A DNA stretch of 64,000 nt from an uncultured Oscillospiraceae bacterium (lineage in GTDB: Bacteria > Bacillota > Clostridia > Oscillospirales > Oscillospiraceae): positions 1-64,000 of the forward strand of contig CAKTPV010000003.1 of NCBI GenBank assembly GCA_934591815.1, in the 5' to 3' direction. Both the position numbers and the translations under genes were made by a program. Shown here piece after piece: positions 1-9,013 of this stretch (positions are counted from its first letter, which is position 1; each line of letters begins with the position of its first letter). The notes beneath the pieces are model-generated. The model was given only the letters and a program-made list of their open reading frames with translations. It was not told the DNA's origin and made no database searches.

Positions 1-776
1 TAGCGGAAGCGGATGTGCTCCAGCCGCCCGCCGTACATAAACTGGACGCGCTTGCGGAACTCGCCCTCCTCGAACCGTTTGGCATACGGCACGCGGAAAT
101 GCTCATTCAGCACCTTCACCGACCGGATGCGGTCGATGCGGTAGATCGTCGGGAACAGGTCATCGGGGTTGTCAAAGTCCGTCTTGTCCTCCAAAAACGC
201 CGTCAGATAGAAGTAATATTCGGAGAACATGATTCCCACCGGCTGCACCCGGCGCTTCACCAACTTCGGCTCCTTCATGCGCTCGTACCCGATCTCAACG
301 ACCTGCTGGCTGCGGATGGCCTGTCCCAGCTCCCACAGGCTGCCCAGCACGCTCTGGCCGTGATGGGGCGAAATGTAATGCAGCTTCTCGTTGGCCACCA
401 GCTCCCGCACGGCCTTCTGGCTCTCCTGCGGCACGGCGCAGTCGATGAGCTTGTCCAGTATGCCGCCCATGTCCCTGGCGGGCAGAGAGCGGCTCTCCAA
501 CAGGATCTTGCACACCGCTAAAATCTCGCTGTTGGTCAGCCCCCGCGGGTTGCCGGACACCATGCGGTAGCCCCGCTGCTTGCCGTCGTAGATGACCTCC
601 CGCTCCAGGTGACGCTCGGCGAGAAAACAGCGCAAGTCCTCCACGTCACGCTGGATGCTCCGCTGCGTGACGTGAAACTCCTGCGCCAGATCCGCTTTTT
701 TCAGGGTGCGTCCCTGCTCCAAGCGGGTGTATATCTCCAACAGACGCGCCGATTTCAGCTCGGATCGCTGTTCCAT
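1..776 (-). CDS. WYL-domain transcriptional regulator (partial, C-terminus outside window)
   Basis: A DNA-binding regulator of the DeoR/WYL class cut by the left window edge, with about 258 residues visible. The N-terminus (MEQRSELKSARLLEIYTRL) leads into an HTH_11-type winged helix ending in VTQRSIQRDVEDL near residue 50. A ligand-sensing WYL-like domain starts near residue 140 (QQVVEIGYERMKEPKLVKR, then EYYFYLTAF). ATG 776 is supported by GGAGG five bases upstream. WYL proteins sense small molecules or nucleic acids and often sit in defence or accessory islands; no target can be named here. It has its own promoter and reads away from the XRE gene. Confidence 0.85.
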   Translation of the reverse strand, partial: MEQRSELKSARLLEIYTRLEQGRTLKKADLAQEFHVTQRSIQRDVEDLRCFLAERHLEREVIYDGKQRGYRMVSGNPRGLTNSEILAVCKILLESRSLPARDMGGILDKLIDCAVPQESQKAVRELVANEKLHYISPHHGQSVLGSLWELGQAIRSQQVVEIGYERMKEPKLVKRRVQPVGIMFSEYYFYLTAFLEDKTDFDNPDDLFPTIYRIDRIRSVKVLNEHFRVPYAKRFEEGEFRKRVQFMYGGRLEHIRFR

Positions 777-827
777 ATTTCCTCCGTTTCTCATGCACCG
801 TCAAACACATATTTATATCCACCAAAT

Positions 828-856
828 ATAATACTATGTCCGTTGGCTCATGTCAA
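828..856 (-). promoter_or_regulatory. Sigma-A promoter of the WYL regulator
   Basis: On the minus strand TTGACA (856-851), a 17-base spacer and TATTAT (833-828), about 50 bases upstream of the ATG at 776. Confidence 0.7.
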
Positions 857-899
857 TTATTGTCCCTTTTCGTTACCATAGTAGCGGGAGATGATGTGC

Positions 900-1133
900 A
901 TGAAGACTATCTATGCGGACAAATACCGTCAGATCGGGCTGAAGATCGCCTACTACCGCAAGCTGCGGGGTCTGACGCAGGAGCAGCTGGCCGAGAAGCT
1001 GGAGCTGAGTCCGGCGTTCATCGGCCATGTGGAGGCGCCCAATGTCAATAAGGCGGTGTCGCTGGACACGCTGTTCGACGTGGCCGCCGCATTGGACGTG
1101 CCGCCCTACAAGTTCCTGCAATTCGACGAGTGA
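900..1133 (+). CDS. XRE-family helix-turn-helix protein
   Basis: A 77-residue single-domain Cro/C1-type DNA-binding protein. The HTH reads LRGLTQEQLAEKLELSPAFI followed by GHVE; the C-terminus (LDTLFDVAAALDVPPYKFL) is the usual fifth helix. ATG codons at 891 and 894 are also in frame, but GGGAG at 886-890 directly abuts 891 and is correctly spaced for the ATG at 900. Divergent from the WYL gene, so the two may share a control region. Such stand-alone proteins usually regulate themselves or a mobile element; no partner is evident. Confidence 0.8.
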   Translation: MKTIYADKYRQIGLKIAYYRKLRGLTQEQLAEKLELSPAFIGHVEAPNVNKAVSLDTLFDVAAALDVPPYKFLQFDE

Positions 1134-1249
1134 CGCGGTCAACCGCCCACAGTATACCATAAAGCTCGCGTTGTGTCAGCAAATTTTACCAAATTCTGTG
1201 CGCTGCACCGCTGCGGATATGGCATTTCCCATAAAATGGTATATGATGC

Positions 1250-1711
1250 CTATGCCTCGTCCTCATCGTCCTCGTCGGGGTATCGCGCCGCGATCTCGCA
1301 CAGGCCGTCCAGCAGCTGCTTTGCGCCGGTCTTGTACAGCAAGTAACCAACCAGACGCACCCAGCGGCCATTTTGGAATCTGATCTCCAGTGTGCTTTCG
1401 TTGTCCTTGGGCTTCGGCAGGATGATCTCGGTCTTTGCCACGTCGTTGTAGTGGAAGTGTCCCGGTTTTTCCAGAAACTCCTTGTAGTACACGCCGTCCA
1501 CGGTGAACAGATAGCCCTCCCTGCCGGTCTTGAGGAGCGTGGTATCCAGAAAACCGACGATATCGAAGCTGTATATCCCCGGCACAAAATACTTGCGGAT
1601 GTTCTTCATCTGTAACCTGCTGATAGCCTGTATCTGTGTTGTGCCGGAGTCCGCCAGCTGCCCATCGCAGAAGCGGTCGAACTGCGCCCGCATTTCCTCG
1701 CATTTATCCAT
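1250..1711 (-). CDS. Conserved hypothetical protein, PH-like fold suspected
   Basis: 153 residues, no signal peptide and no membrane segment, acidic tail (DEDDEDEA). The middle (KYFVPGIYSFDIVGFLDTTL, then GREGYLFTVDGVYYKEF and FHYNDV) looks like the beta-rich bacterial PH-like modules that appear at the ends of stress-associated cytoplasmic proteins; this is only an impression from the pattern. Start supported by AAGGAGG eight bases upstream of ATG 1711. Downstream lies the XRE gene on the opposite strand, so it is monocistronic. Function unknown. Confidence 0.7.
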   Translation of the reverse strand: MDKCEEMRAQFDRFCDGQLADSGTTQIQAISRLQMKNIRKYFVPGIYSFDIVGFLDTTLLKTGREGYLFTVDGVYYKEFLEKPGHFHYNDVAKTEIILPKPKDNESTLEIRFQNGRWVRLVGYLLYKTGAKQLLDGLCEIAARYPDEDDEDEA

Positions 1712-1790
1712 GAGTTTGCCCTCCTTGTCGTTTCTGCTGTCGAGTATACCGCAGAGGGTGGACAGCCCGTGTCACTCTGCTGATATTGAT

Positions 1791-1829
1791 AAAAGTTCCG
1801 CCGGTGCGACTGCACCGGCGGAACTTTTT
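1791..1829. terminator. Strong bidirectional terminator hairpin
   Basis: Perfect 17-bp stem (AAAAGTTCCGCCGGTGC at 1791-1807 with its complement at 1812-1828), four-base loop, A-run on one side and T-run on the other. It lies upstream of the 1250-1711 gene, so it probably served a gene now lost on its right side or insulates the decayed stretch. Confidence 0.75.
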
Positions 1830-1881
1830 GTTGGAAAGGACAATGTTTGTCCAGCCGCTGCGCTATACCACAGCGCGCCTT

Positions 1882-1955
1882 TAATACGCACGCAATACGC
1901 ATTATTTTCGTGATGTACCTGTAATACGCATTTAATACGGAGATAATGCGTATTA
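1882..1955. repeat. Iteron-like cluster of TAATACGCA
   Basis: TAATACGCA occurs at 1882-1890 and 1922-1930, as AATACGCA at 1894-1901, as TAATACGG at 1933-1940, and inverted (TGCGTATTA) at 1947-1955. The copies at 1922-1932 and 1945-1955 form a perfect 11-bp inverted repeat (TAATACGCATT / AATGCGTATTA). Such arrays are typical of replication-initiator iterons, recombinase arm sites or multi-site operators; no Rep gene is visible next to it. Confidence 0.6.
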
Positions 1956-1998
1956 GTTTTTTGCCGACCAAAAAGTACAATATATAAACGCTTTCATA

Positions 1999-2027
1999 TT
2001 GACAACTACAACATATTGTGGTATATA
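1999..2027 (+). promoter_or_regulatory. Orphan sigma-A-type promoter
   Basis: TTGACA (1999-2004), 17-base spacer, TATATA (2022-2027). No intact gene follows for more than 900 bases. Confidence 0.45.
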
Positions 2028-2951
2028 AGAACTATCCAGTTATTTGTGCACCGCCCCAATGGGGTTTCCGAATACCTTTCGGATTGCACACGTTGTTAAG
2101 TTTGTATTGAGGATCATACTCCCGTTTGAGATTAGGGCCATTGCGCCCTTATATTTCAATGACTATACTGCGGGAAATTCTCTCGCGGCATTTTCCACCT
2201 GTACGCCGCTTTGCCGCCGTGCTATGATGTGCCTGTACTTAAGGCATCAAGCATTTAGGTCGGAGCAGAGCAGGCACGGGTGGAAGGCTATCAACAGCTT
2301 TTCGCTCTGATTAAGAACCCGAAGTATGTCAAAATGCGCCTCCCGAAAAACGGGTGGCCACCAGAATTGAACAATACTGCAACCGCAGGAAGGATCGTAT
2401 GAAGCCGAAACGGCAGGAGGATTCTTTCTGCGTTTTTGCTTCCTATTTTTGTCGCGGCACTTGCCACCGCCGCGATACCGCAGGAAAAGAAAAACGCGCC
2501 GAAATCAATTCGGCGCAGGTCAAGAAATAAGCTTTGTAAAAGCCGTCAGGACGATACGGCAGGAAAATCGTCAAGGGAGAGGCAAGCTCCCGCCCCTGTA
2601 TGCCGCAGTCAGAGTGCGGCGCCGGCCATGCGGGGTATCGTATATTCTCAGATCCGTCGCCGGGCGGATCACAGGACATCGGCGGAGCCTTTCGCAGCCG
2701 AGTTCAGCGGCATGGTGTCCGCCACCGCTCCATCGGAGCAGGGCATATTTGCCCCATGTGGCAGCGTACTGACCTGGCACAAGTAAAGAGAGACAGACAT
2801 ACGGGCAGGCCTAGGAAAGCACGCAATACCAAGGCTTTCCGCCTGCGGCAGTCTATCATTTCTGCGGAGATACGCCGGAAATGGCTCTCCTTGCCAACGG
2901 GTAAAGTGCGTCCATCTGAACACGACTACGATTACAAGGAGATTTCTTTAT
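2028..2951. other. Decayed stretch without a convincing gene
   Basis: All frames are short and change frame repeatedly. A piece near 2260-2370 reads as coding in one frame (EQARVEGYQQLF followed by ALIKNPKYVKMRLPKNG) and then breaks, suggesting the remains of a mobile-element gene. A small hairpin lies at 2497-2515 (CGCCGAA/TTCGGCG). The last bases hold AAGGAG (2939-2944 area), the ribosome site of the integrase. Confidence 0.5.
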
Positions 2952-3866
2952 ATGACCACAAACGGCATTTACCACACCCTCGTTACCCAGTTGGACAAGC
3001 TGGCTCGCCACAACCGGCAGGGCAGCTTCCGCACGAAAGATCGCTACTATGAGGCGGTCAAGCGTTTCTGCGCCTACCTCGCCGCCCACTACCACCTGCA
3101 AAAGCTGGAGAACATCAGCGGCAAGCATCTGGTGAGCTATGTTCTCTATTTGCAGGCGCAGGGCAAGTCCGCCAGCACCATCAAAACCGATCTCTCCGCC
3201 ATCCGATTTTTCCACGATAAGATGTCCCATCCCCGTTACACGCTGCTGGGCAATGAAGAATTGGGCGTCGCCTTGGAACGCCGCCGCTTCGGGCAGCAGG
3301 ATCGCACATGGACGAACCCGGAGTTCGGCAAGCTGATCGGCCGCGCCATGGCGGAGGAGCGGGAGGACTACATCCTCGCCCTGTATTTGGCCCGCTACGC
3401 CGGGCTGCGCATCCACGAGTGCTTCCGTATGGACACCGCTGCGGCGGAGCGTGCGCTGCGTGAAAATGCCCTCACCGTGAAAGGCAAGGGCGGCAAAATC
3501 CGTATCGTTCCCTTCGAGGACGACCGCATCACGATGATGCTGCAACGGCTGCTGGACAAAACGGAACGCGGCCACAAGCTGCTGGTGCCGGACGGCGTCC
3601 CCACCGACCGCGCCATCAACGGCATGCAGCAATTCATCATCCGCCACCGCGACGCTATCTGTGACCCTACCGTACCGGGCAGGCGCATTACCTTCCATGG
3701 ACTGCGCCATACCTACGCCGCCGAAAAGTACACATCCCTCGTCGATGGCGGCATGACGCCGTTGGATGCCCATTTCACCGTGTCCCGCCTGCTGGGACAC
3801 GAGCGGCCCGATGTGACGGACATCTATCTGGCGTCCGTGAAGGGAGGGACTGCCCGTGGAGAATAA
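2952..3866 (+). CDS. Tyrosine recombinase (phage integrase family)
   Basis: 304 residues: N-terminal SAM-like core-binding domain (about 1-105) and C-terminal catalytic domain. Catalytic residues are visible: Arg in YLARYAGLRIHE, Lys in VKGKGGKIRIV, HGLRHTYA (H-x-x-R), His in LLGHERPDVT and the nucleophile Tyr in TDIYLASVK. It resembles the single-catalytic-domain recombinases of Clostridial integrative elements rather than XerC/D. Its 3' end overlaps the excisionase-like gene by 11 bases, so the two are translationally coupled. A second, unrelated integrase follows 270 bases downstream. Confidence 0.9.
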   Translation: MTTNGIYHTLVTQLDKLARHNRQGSFRTKDRYYEAVKRFCAYLAAHYHLQKLENISGKHLVSYVLYLQAQGKSASTIKTDLSAIRFFHDKMSHPRYTLLGNEELGVALERRRFGQQDRTWTNPEFGKLIGRAMAEEREDYILALYLARYAGLRIHECFRMDTAAAERALRENALTVKGKGGKIRIVPFEDDRITMMLQRLLDKTERGHKLLVPDGVPTDRAINGMQQFIIRHRDAICDPTVPGRRITFHGLRHTYAAEKYTSLVDGGMTPLDAHFTVSRLLGHERPDVTDIYLASVKGGTARGE

Positions 3867-4044
3867 GTATCGCGACCTGCATGACCTCCCCATGACACTG
3901 CGGGTGGAGGACTTGATGCCCCTCCTCGGCATCGGCCGCAACACCGCCTATGAGCTGATCCGCAGCGGACAGATACGAAGCGTCCGTATCGGTAGGCAAA
4001 TTCGTATTCCGAGAGATGCCTTGCTGGAGTCCCTGCGGAAGTAA
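3856..4044 (+). CDS. Excisionase-like HTH DNA-binding protein
   Basis: 62 residues, a MerR-like winged helix of the excisionase (Xis/HTH_17) kind: VEDLMPLLGIGRNTAYELIR then SVRIGRQIRIPRDALLESL. It overlaps the end of the upstream recombinase and precedes the Tn916-type integrase, the usual place for a recombination directionality factor. It probably bends the attachment site and biases excision, but which of the two recombinases it serves cannot be decided. Confidence 0.8.
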   Translation: MENKYRDLHDLPMTLRVEDLMPLLGIGRNTAYELIRSGQIRSVRIGRQIRIPRDALLESLRK

Positions 4045-4078
4045 AGTTCTTCGTCGCGGAAATAAAACTTGCACAACA

Positions 4079-4120
4079 GCCGCGCGGGATATATCATGGA
4101 GATGGTACATTCCGCGCGGC
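4079..4120 (+). promoter_or_regulatory. Stem-loop upstream of integrase
   Basis: GCCGCGCGG at 4079-4087 pairs with CCGCGCGGC at 4112-4120 around a 24-base loop, ending one base before the GGAAAGGAG ribosome site of the integrase. It may attenuate integrase expression or serve as an operator. Confidence 0.45.
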
Positions 4121-4134
4121 GGAAAGGAGCGTAT

Positions 4135-5346
4135 ATGCCGCGTACAAAAACAGGAAAAGGAGCCGGCGGTGCCGGTTCCATCAGAAAAATCACAACAACA
4201 AGGAACGGAAAGACCTACACCTACTGGCAAGGCCGCTACACGGAGGGTTTCGACCCCGGCACAGGCAAGCAGATTCAGCGCAGCATCACCGGAAAGACGC
4301 AGAAGGAAGTGGCGCAGAAGCTGAAGCAGGTAACGCTGGATATCGAGAATGGTGTGTATCATGCGCCGTGCAAGCTGACATTGGCACAATGGATGGAGAT
4401 ATGGTCAAAGACCTACTTGGGCGGCGTGAAGCCCAGAACGGCACACATCTATAAATCCGATATCAGGCTGCACATTCTGCCAGCGTTGGGTGCGGTGCGG
4501 TTGGAGGCATTGAACGCACCGATGATACAGGCCTTTTACAACGCGATGGGAGAGCCGTCCGAGCAGAATCCGGAAGGTCTTTCCGCGAAAACGGTGAAGA
4601 ATGTCCACGGCGTTCTCCACAAAGCGCTTCAACAAGCGGTGCTGATCGGCTATCTGCGGTATAACCCTGCCGATGCCTGCATCCTGCCGCGGATAGAGCG
4701 CAAGAAGATCAAACCTTTTGATGACGCGCAGATCACCGCATTTCTGACCGCTATACAGGGAAACCGATTTGAAACGCTGTTCATCCTGACACTGTTCACC
4801 GGTATGCGTGAGGGCGAGGTATTGGGATTGACGTGGGACTGCATTGACTTTCATACAGGTATCATCTCTGTGGAAAAGCAAATGCAGCTGCATCAGGACA
4901 AGGGAAGCAAAGGCTATGAGCTTGTTTCTCCGAAGAACGGCCGAAGCCGCACCATCGCCGCAGCGCAGACTGTGCTGACCCGGTTGCAGCAGCAGCGTCG
5001 ATGGCAAATGCAGCAGAAGCTTCTGTTGGGCAGTGACTGGCAAAATCCGGAGGGTCTGGTCTTTACCAACGAGTTCGGGACGCACCTGACGAAGCCGACA
5101 GTCTACCGCGAATACAAGCGTATCGTCGCGGCCATCGGTTGTCCCAATGCCCGTTTCCACGACCTGCGCCATTCCTACGCAGTCGCCGCGATCCGCGCCG
5201 GGGACGACATCAAGACGGTGCAAGGGAACTTGGGCCACGCCACAGCGGCCTTTACGCTGGACGTGTATGGCCATGTGACTGACCAGATGAAGCGCGAAAG
5301 TGCCGACCGCATGGAGCGTTTTATCCGTACAGTTTCCGCCGGTTGA
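4135..5346 (+). CDS. Tn916-type site-specific integrase
   Basis: 403-residue tyrosine recombinase with all three domains of ICE/phage integrases: arm-binding AP2-like domain (GRYTEGFDPGTGKQIQRSITG), core-binding SAM-like domain (about 65-165) and catalytic domain with Arg in TGMREGEVLGL, Lys in VSPKNGRSRT, HDLRHSYA, His in LGHATAAF and Tyr in LDVYGHV. ATG 4135 chosen because GGAAAGGAG precedes it at the right distance; an upstream in-frame ATG at 4069 lacks one. The gene ends 84 bases from the 3' end of tRNA-Cys and faces it, the classic position of an element integrated in a tRNA gene. Confidence 0.92.
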   Translation: MPRTKTGKGAGGAGSIRKITTTRNGKTYTYWQGRYTEGFDPGTGKQIQRSITGKTQKEVAQKLKQVTLDIENGVYHAPCKLTLAQWMEIWSKTYLGGVKPRTAHIYKSDIRLHILPALGAVRLEALNAPMIQAFYNAMGEPSEQNPEGLSAKTVKNVHGVLHKALQQAVLIGYLRYNPADACILPRIERKKIKPFDDAQITAFLTAIQGNRFETLFILTLFTGMREGEVLGLTWDCIDFHTGIISVEKQMQLHQDKGSKGYELVSPKNGRSRTIAAAQTVLTRLQQQRRWQMQQKLLLGSDWQNPEGLVFTNEFGTHLTKPTVYREYKRIVAAIGCPNARFHDLRHSYAVAAIRAGDDIKTVQGNLGHATAAFTLDVYGHVTDQMKRESADRMERFIRTVSAG

Positions 5347-5390
5347 CCCAATAAGGCTAAAAATAAGGCTAAAACCTGTTTTCGGGCATG

Positions 5391-5428
5391 AAAAAGCTCC
5401 CGAAACACCTGTGTTTCGGGAGCTTTGT
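5391..5428. terminator. Bidirectional terminator between integrase and tRNA-Cys
   Basis: 16-bp perfect stem (5393-5408 with 5411-5426, core GCTCCCGAAACAC/GTGTTTCGGGAGC), two-base loop as drawn, A-run before and T-run after. Confidence 0.8.
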
Positions 5429-5429
5429 T

Positions 5430-5504
5430 TGGAGGTGACACCCGGATTTGAACCGGGGAATGAGGGTTTTGCAGACCCTTGCCTTACCACTTGGCTATGT
5501 CACC
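5430..5504 (-). tRNA. tRNA-Cys (anticodon GCA)
   Basis: Read on the minus strand: acceptor GGTGACA/TGTCACC, anticodon loop CTGCAAA in the stem GGGT...ACCC, T-arm with GGTTCAAATCC, discriminator T73 as usual for bacterial tRNA-Cys, and genome-encoded CCA (complement of TGG at 5430-5432). The T-arm and acceptor 3' half (5430-5460) are the likely attachment site of the integrase at 4135-5346. No second copy of this 3' end was seen in the window, so the far end of the element probably lies to the left of it. Confidence 0.95.
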
Positions 5505-5613
5505 GAACCGTCAGTCCGTTGGTTAGTATACTATATGAAACCGCCTTTGTCAAGCGTGAAACCGCATTTCCTGCCGCTTTTCTTTGGGCTGTCTCCGCAG
5601 ATGGCGGCGGTGC

Positions 5614-5645
5614 AGGAAAAAGCGCCGTCCCGCAGGACGGCGCTT
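5614..5645 (-). terminator. Terminator of the dnaG-rpoD-sda-cupin operon
   Basis: AAGCGCCGTCC (5620-5630) pairs with GGACGGCGCTT (5635-5645); on the minus strand a run of five T follows the stem, five bases after the cupin stop codon. Confidence 0.85.
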
Positions 5646-5649
5646 GCGC

Positions 5650-5994
5650 TTATTTTGCATCTTTTGCATCCGGCAGGATGCCCAGCAGTACCAGCGGCTC
5701 TCCGCCGGTGTTGTCGATGCCGTGGGTGTGTCCCTCCGGGCAGTAGTGGGTCATACCCACGGAGATGGCTGTGTCCGTGCCGTCGTCGTGGCATACGCCG
5801 CAGCCGGACAGAACGTGGATGATCTCGCAGTTGCCCTGGTGGGTGTGCAGCCCGATGGAGGCGCCGGCGGGCAGCGTCAGCAGCAGGATGCGCCCCATAT
5901 CGTCCTGCACGGCGGTGCGGACGTGCGCCTCGCCCTGCCCACCCTTGAAGTGGGGGACGACCTGCACGTCCAGTTTGTCAAATTCCAGCATCAT
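5650..5994 (-). CDS. Small cupin-domain protein
   Basis: 114 residues forming a single cupin barrel. Metal-ligand motif 1 reads GLHTHQGNCEIIHVLSG (two His, Glu, later His) and motif 2 reads YCPEGHTHGIDN. The ATGATG start overlaps the stop codon of sdaAA (…CTATGATG…), so it is translationally coupled to it. Small cupins of this type bind a metal and a small molecule; its place at the end of the serine dehydratase operon suggests a role in serine or pyruvate metabolism or in protecting the iron-sulfur enzyme, but this is inference. Confidence 0.85.
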   Translation of the reverse strand: MMLEFDKLDVQVVPHFKGGQGEAHVRTAVQDDMGRILLLTLPAGASIGLHTHQGNCEIIHVLSGCGVCHDDGTDTAISVGMTHYCPEGHTHGIDNTGGEPLVLLGILPDAKDAK

Positions 5995-6887
5995 AGGGCG
6001 TTCTCGTCCTTTCCCTGCCGCATGCTTCGCTTGATGGCGTTGCCGGTGGGGGTGGCGGCCAGACCGCCCAGCGCCGTTTCTCGGAACTCCACGGGCAGGC
6101 GGCGGCCCACCTCGCCCATGGCGTCAATGACCTCGTCCACGGGGATGCGGCTGGTAATGCCCGCCATGGCCATATCTGCCACACTGACGGCATTGACGGC
6201 GCCGATGACGTTGCGTTTCACACAGGGGACCTCCACCAGACCCGCCACGGGATCGCAGATCAGACCCATCAGGTTTTTTAACGCCATAGCCACCGCGTGA
6301 CCGATCTGCTCGCCGGTGCCGCCCCGCAGGGCCACCAGCGCACCGGCTGCCATAGCCGACGCCGTGCCGATCTCCGCCTGACAGCCGCCGGAGGCGCCGG
6401 CGATACAGGCGCGGTGGGCGATGACGGCGCCGATACCGCTTGCCACATACAGCGCCTCCAGGATCTGGTGCTGTGTCAGCTTCTCATACTTGCACAGGGG
6501 CAGCAGCACCGCCGGCATCACGCCGCAGGCGCCTGCGGTGGGCGCCGCTACGATCCGGCACATACAGGCGTTGGACTCCGCCATAGACAGTGCCTCGGTG
6601 ATGACCTCGCTGATATAGCCGCCGGACATGGCCTCGCCCCGGAAGCAGTATTGCCGCATTTTCATGCCGTCGCCGCCCACCAGACCGCTGACACTGCGGC
6701 GCCGTCCGGTGTAGTTGTCAGCGGCGTCCGCCATGGCCTGCCACGTCAGCAGCATCTTAGCCATGGACTGGCTGCGGGTGACCTGCCGCTCCTCCATATC
6801 GGTTTCCAGCACGATCTCCCAGAAGGGCCTGCCCTCCTGCTCCATGCAGTCAAAGATCTCCTTCATCGAATCCAGAGACATCTTCAT
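5991..6887 (-). CDS. sdaAA: L-serine dehydratase, iron-sulfur-dependent, alpha subunit
   Basis: 298-residue catalytic subunit that converts L-serine to pyruvate and ammonia using an oxygen-sensitive 4Fe-4S cluster. Diagnostic segments are present: APTAGACGVMPAVL, GASGGCQAEIGTASAMAAG, and CDPVAGLVEVPC, which together hold the cluster cysteines. It overlaps the beta-subunit gene by 38 bases if ATG 6887 is used; the in-frame ATG at 6866 (MKEIFDCMEQEG) would reduce this to 17. The two subunits are made from one transcript and form the active enzyme. Confidence 0.95.
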   Translation of the reverse strand: MKMSLDSMKEIFDCMEQEGRPFWEIVLETDMEERQVTRSQSMAKMLLTWQAMADAADNYTGRRRSVSGLVGGDGMKMRQYCFRGEAMSGGYISEVITEALSMAESNACMCRIVAAPTAGACGVMPAVLLPLCKYEKLTQHQILEALYVASGIGAVIAHRACIAGASGGCQAEIGTASAMAAGALVALRGGTGEQIGHAVAMALKNLMGLICDPVAGLVEVPCVKRNVIGAVNAVSVADMAMAGITSRIPVDEVIDAMGEVGRRLPVEFRETALGGLAATPTGNAIKRSMRQGKDENAL

Positions 6888-7551
6888 CCTCCTCCTTATC
6901 GTAGTAGGTCATGGAAAGAATGCCCGGCAGCTCCGACAGGAACGCCACCTGATGGGGCTTGAGGTGCTGGTCGGTCTCGATGACCATCAGGGCGTCCCCG
7001 CCCCGCTTGTGGCGGTACAGGCTCATGTTGGCCACATTGATCCGAAGCTGGCTGAGGATGGACGTCACCGCCGCCACCGTGCCGCTGGCGTCCTCATTGC
7101 GGATGACCAGCGTGTTGTACATACCGGTGAAATTCACATCGATGCCATCCAGCTTGTTGACCATGATGCGCCCGCCGCCCAGAGAGGACGCCTGCATCAC
7201 CAGCGTCTTGCCGTCGGCGGACCACGCCTCGACAACGGCGGTGTTGGGGTGGGCATCCCGCAGATTGATCTCGTCGATGGTGTAGGTCAGACCCGCCTTT
7301 TTCGCCTCGTCAAAGGCGAAGGGCAGACGTGGGTCATCGGGCTTCATGCCCAGCAGACCGCCCACCAGTGCGCGGTCGGTGCCGTGCCCGGGGCCGGTCT
7401 CGGCAAAGGAGCCGTACAGGTGGATGGCGGCCCTCGCCGGCGGCGCGCCCAGCAGGGAGCGGGCCATGCAGCCGATCCGCGCCGCGCCCGCCGTGTGGGA
7501 GCTGGACGGCCCGATCATCACGGGGCCCAGAATATCAAAAATATCCAACAT
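6850..7551 (-). CDS. sdaAB: L-serine dehydratase, iron-sulfur-dependent, beta subunit
   Basis: 233 residues. The N-terminal half carries the signature MIGPSSSHTAGAARIG and GHGTDRALVGG of the beta domain. The C-terminal 75 residues form an ACT domain (NTLVIRNEDASGTVAAVTSI), the usual serine-binding regulatory module. The last ten residues are acidic (EDEDVSGFDEGD). It lies 46 bases downstream of rpoD with no terminator visible between, so serine dehydratase may be co-transcribed with the housekeeping sigma factor in this organism, which is unusual. Confidence 0.95.
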   Translation of the reverse strand: MLDIFDILGPVMIGPSSSHTAGAARIGCMARSLLGAPPARAAIHLYGSFAETGPGHGTDRALVGGLLGMKPDDPRLPFAFDEAKKAGLTYTIDEINLRDAHPNTAVVEAWSADGKTLVMQASSLGGGRIMVNKLDGIDVNFTGMYNTLVIRNEDASGTVAAVTSILSQLRINVANMSLYRHKRGGDALMVIETDQHLKPHQVAFLSELPGILSMTYYDKEEDEDVSGFDEGDL

Positions 7552-7597
7552 GGGAACACTCCTTTCATGGGATGGGAGGGGATTTTTCGCCGTGTTT

Positions 7598-9009
<1,412 letters not shown>

Positions 9010-9013
<4 letters not shown>

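Noticed and set aside
2040..2940. A structured RNA or riboswitch in the GC-rich stretch near 2580-2790
   Set aside because: Several short stems can be drawn but no conserved riboswitch, SRP, RNase P or tmRNA core could be recognised.
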